A DNA stretch of 13,376 bases from Firmicutes bacterium UBA6806 (lineage in GTDB: Bacteria > Bacillota > Clostridia > Peptostreptococcales > Acidaminobacteraceae): contig DKFC01000047.1 in assembly GCA_002452745.1 (NCBI GenBank), forward strand, positions 1 to 13,376, given 5' to 3'. Every line of letters begins with the position of its first letter. Position 1 is the first letter of the stretch. Below, one piece after another: positions 13,207 to 13,376 of this stretch. A program made the translations under genes and the position numbers. A model generated the notes under the pieces. That model was not told where the DNA came from. It searched no databases and saw nothing but the letters and a program-made list of their open reading frames with translations.

Positions 13207-13376
13207 ATGAGTAGAGCATATTCCTTAGAGAATACTAGAAATATTGGTATCATGGCTCATATTGATGCCGGTAAGACGACTACTACTGAAAGAATCCTCT
13301 ATTATACAGGTATCAACTATAAAATTGGTGAAGTTCACGAAGGCGCTGCTACAATGGACTGGATGGAGCAAGAGCA
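13207..13376 (+). CDS. fusA: Elongation factor G, N-terminal part (runs off the window)
   Basis: EF-G is the GTPase that drives translocation of tRNA and mRNA on the ribosome. The first 56 codons are present. NIGIMAHIDAGKTTTTERILYYTG contains the P-loop AHIDAGKT at residues 17-24, and GAATMDWMEQEQ leads into switch I, where the window stops. ATG 13207 has AAGGGAGG about seven bases upstream. rpsL-rpsG-fusA is the standard str order. The segment is intact but too short to tell the main EF-G from a paralogue, although its position strongly favours the main fusA. Confidence 0.96.
   Translation, partial: MSRAYSLENTRNIGIMAHIDAGKTTTTERILYYTGINYKIGEVHEGAATMDWMEQE

Overview
The window carries a core ribosomal-protein and RNA-polymerase gene cluster of an AT-rich, Clostridia-type Firmicute. 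This placement is inferred from gene order and protein types, with no database search. All genes lie on the + strand: tuf (3' part), rpmG, secE, nusG, rplK, rplA, rplJ, rplL, rpoB, rpoC, an L7Ae/YbxF-type k-turn protein gene, rpsL, rpsG, fusA (5' part). The order tuf-rpmG-secE-nusG, the presence of the L7Ae-like gene before rpsL, the long Firmicute-type S12 N-terminus, strong AGGAGG Shine-Dalgarno sites and heavy AGA use for arginine all fit. There are no mobile elements, CRISPR arrays, tRNAs or accessory genes.

Layout: 2-559 is the end of tuf. 560-876 is a gene-free spacer with a terminator-like hairpin and a promoter for rpmG. 877-3046 holds rpmG-secE-nusG-rplK-rplA, which supply the translocon, transcription-elongation factor NusG and two 50S proteins. 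3047-4208 is a separately promoted rplJ-rplL unit preceded by a textbook L10 leader attenuator. 4209-4518 holds an attenuator hairpin, a strong promoter and a structured leader ahead of rpoB. 4519-11729 encodes the two large RNA polymerase subunits. 11749-13376 starts with another promoter and contains the L7Ae-like gene and the str-type genes rpsL, rpsG and fusA. Four promoters share one architecture: exact TTGACA, a 17-base spacer and a TGn-extended -10.

The most striking signal is at the left edge. The tuf frame contains three TGA codons (77-79, 188-190, 323-325), and each falls exactly where bacterial EF-Tu has a conserved glycine. The other roughly 3,770 codons of the window have no in-frame TGA. 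UGA = glycine is the known code of Absconditabacteria (SR1) and Gracilibacteria (translation table 25). The left end therefore looks like DNA from such an organism joined to a standard-code Firmicute contig. A metagenome assembly chimera through the highly conserved tuf gene is the likeliest explanation; real gene transfer is much less likely. Anyone using this window should treat the first few hundred bases with suspicion.

The remaining observations concern regulation: an inverted repeat centred on a -35 box, a structured rpoB leader, an unusually distant nusG ribosome-binding site, and a long acidic RpoB tail. No undescribed multi-gene system is visible.
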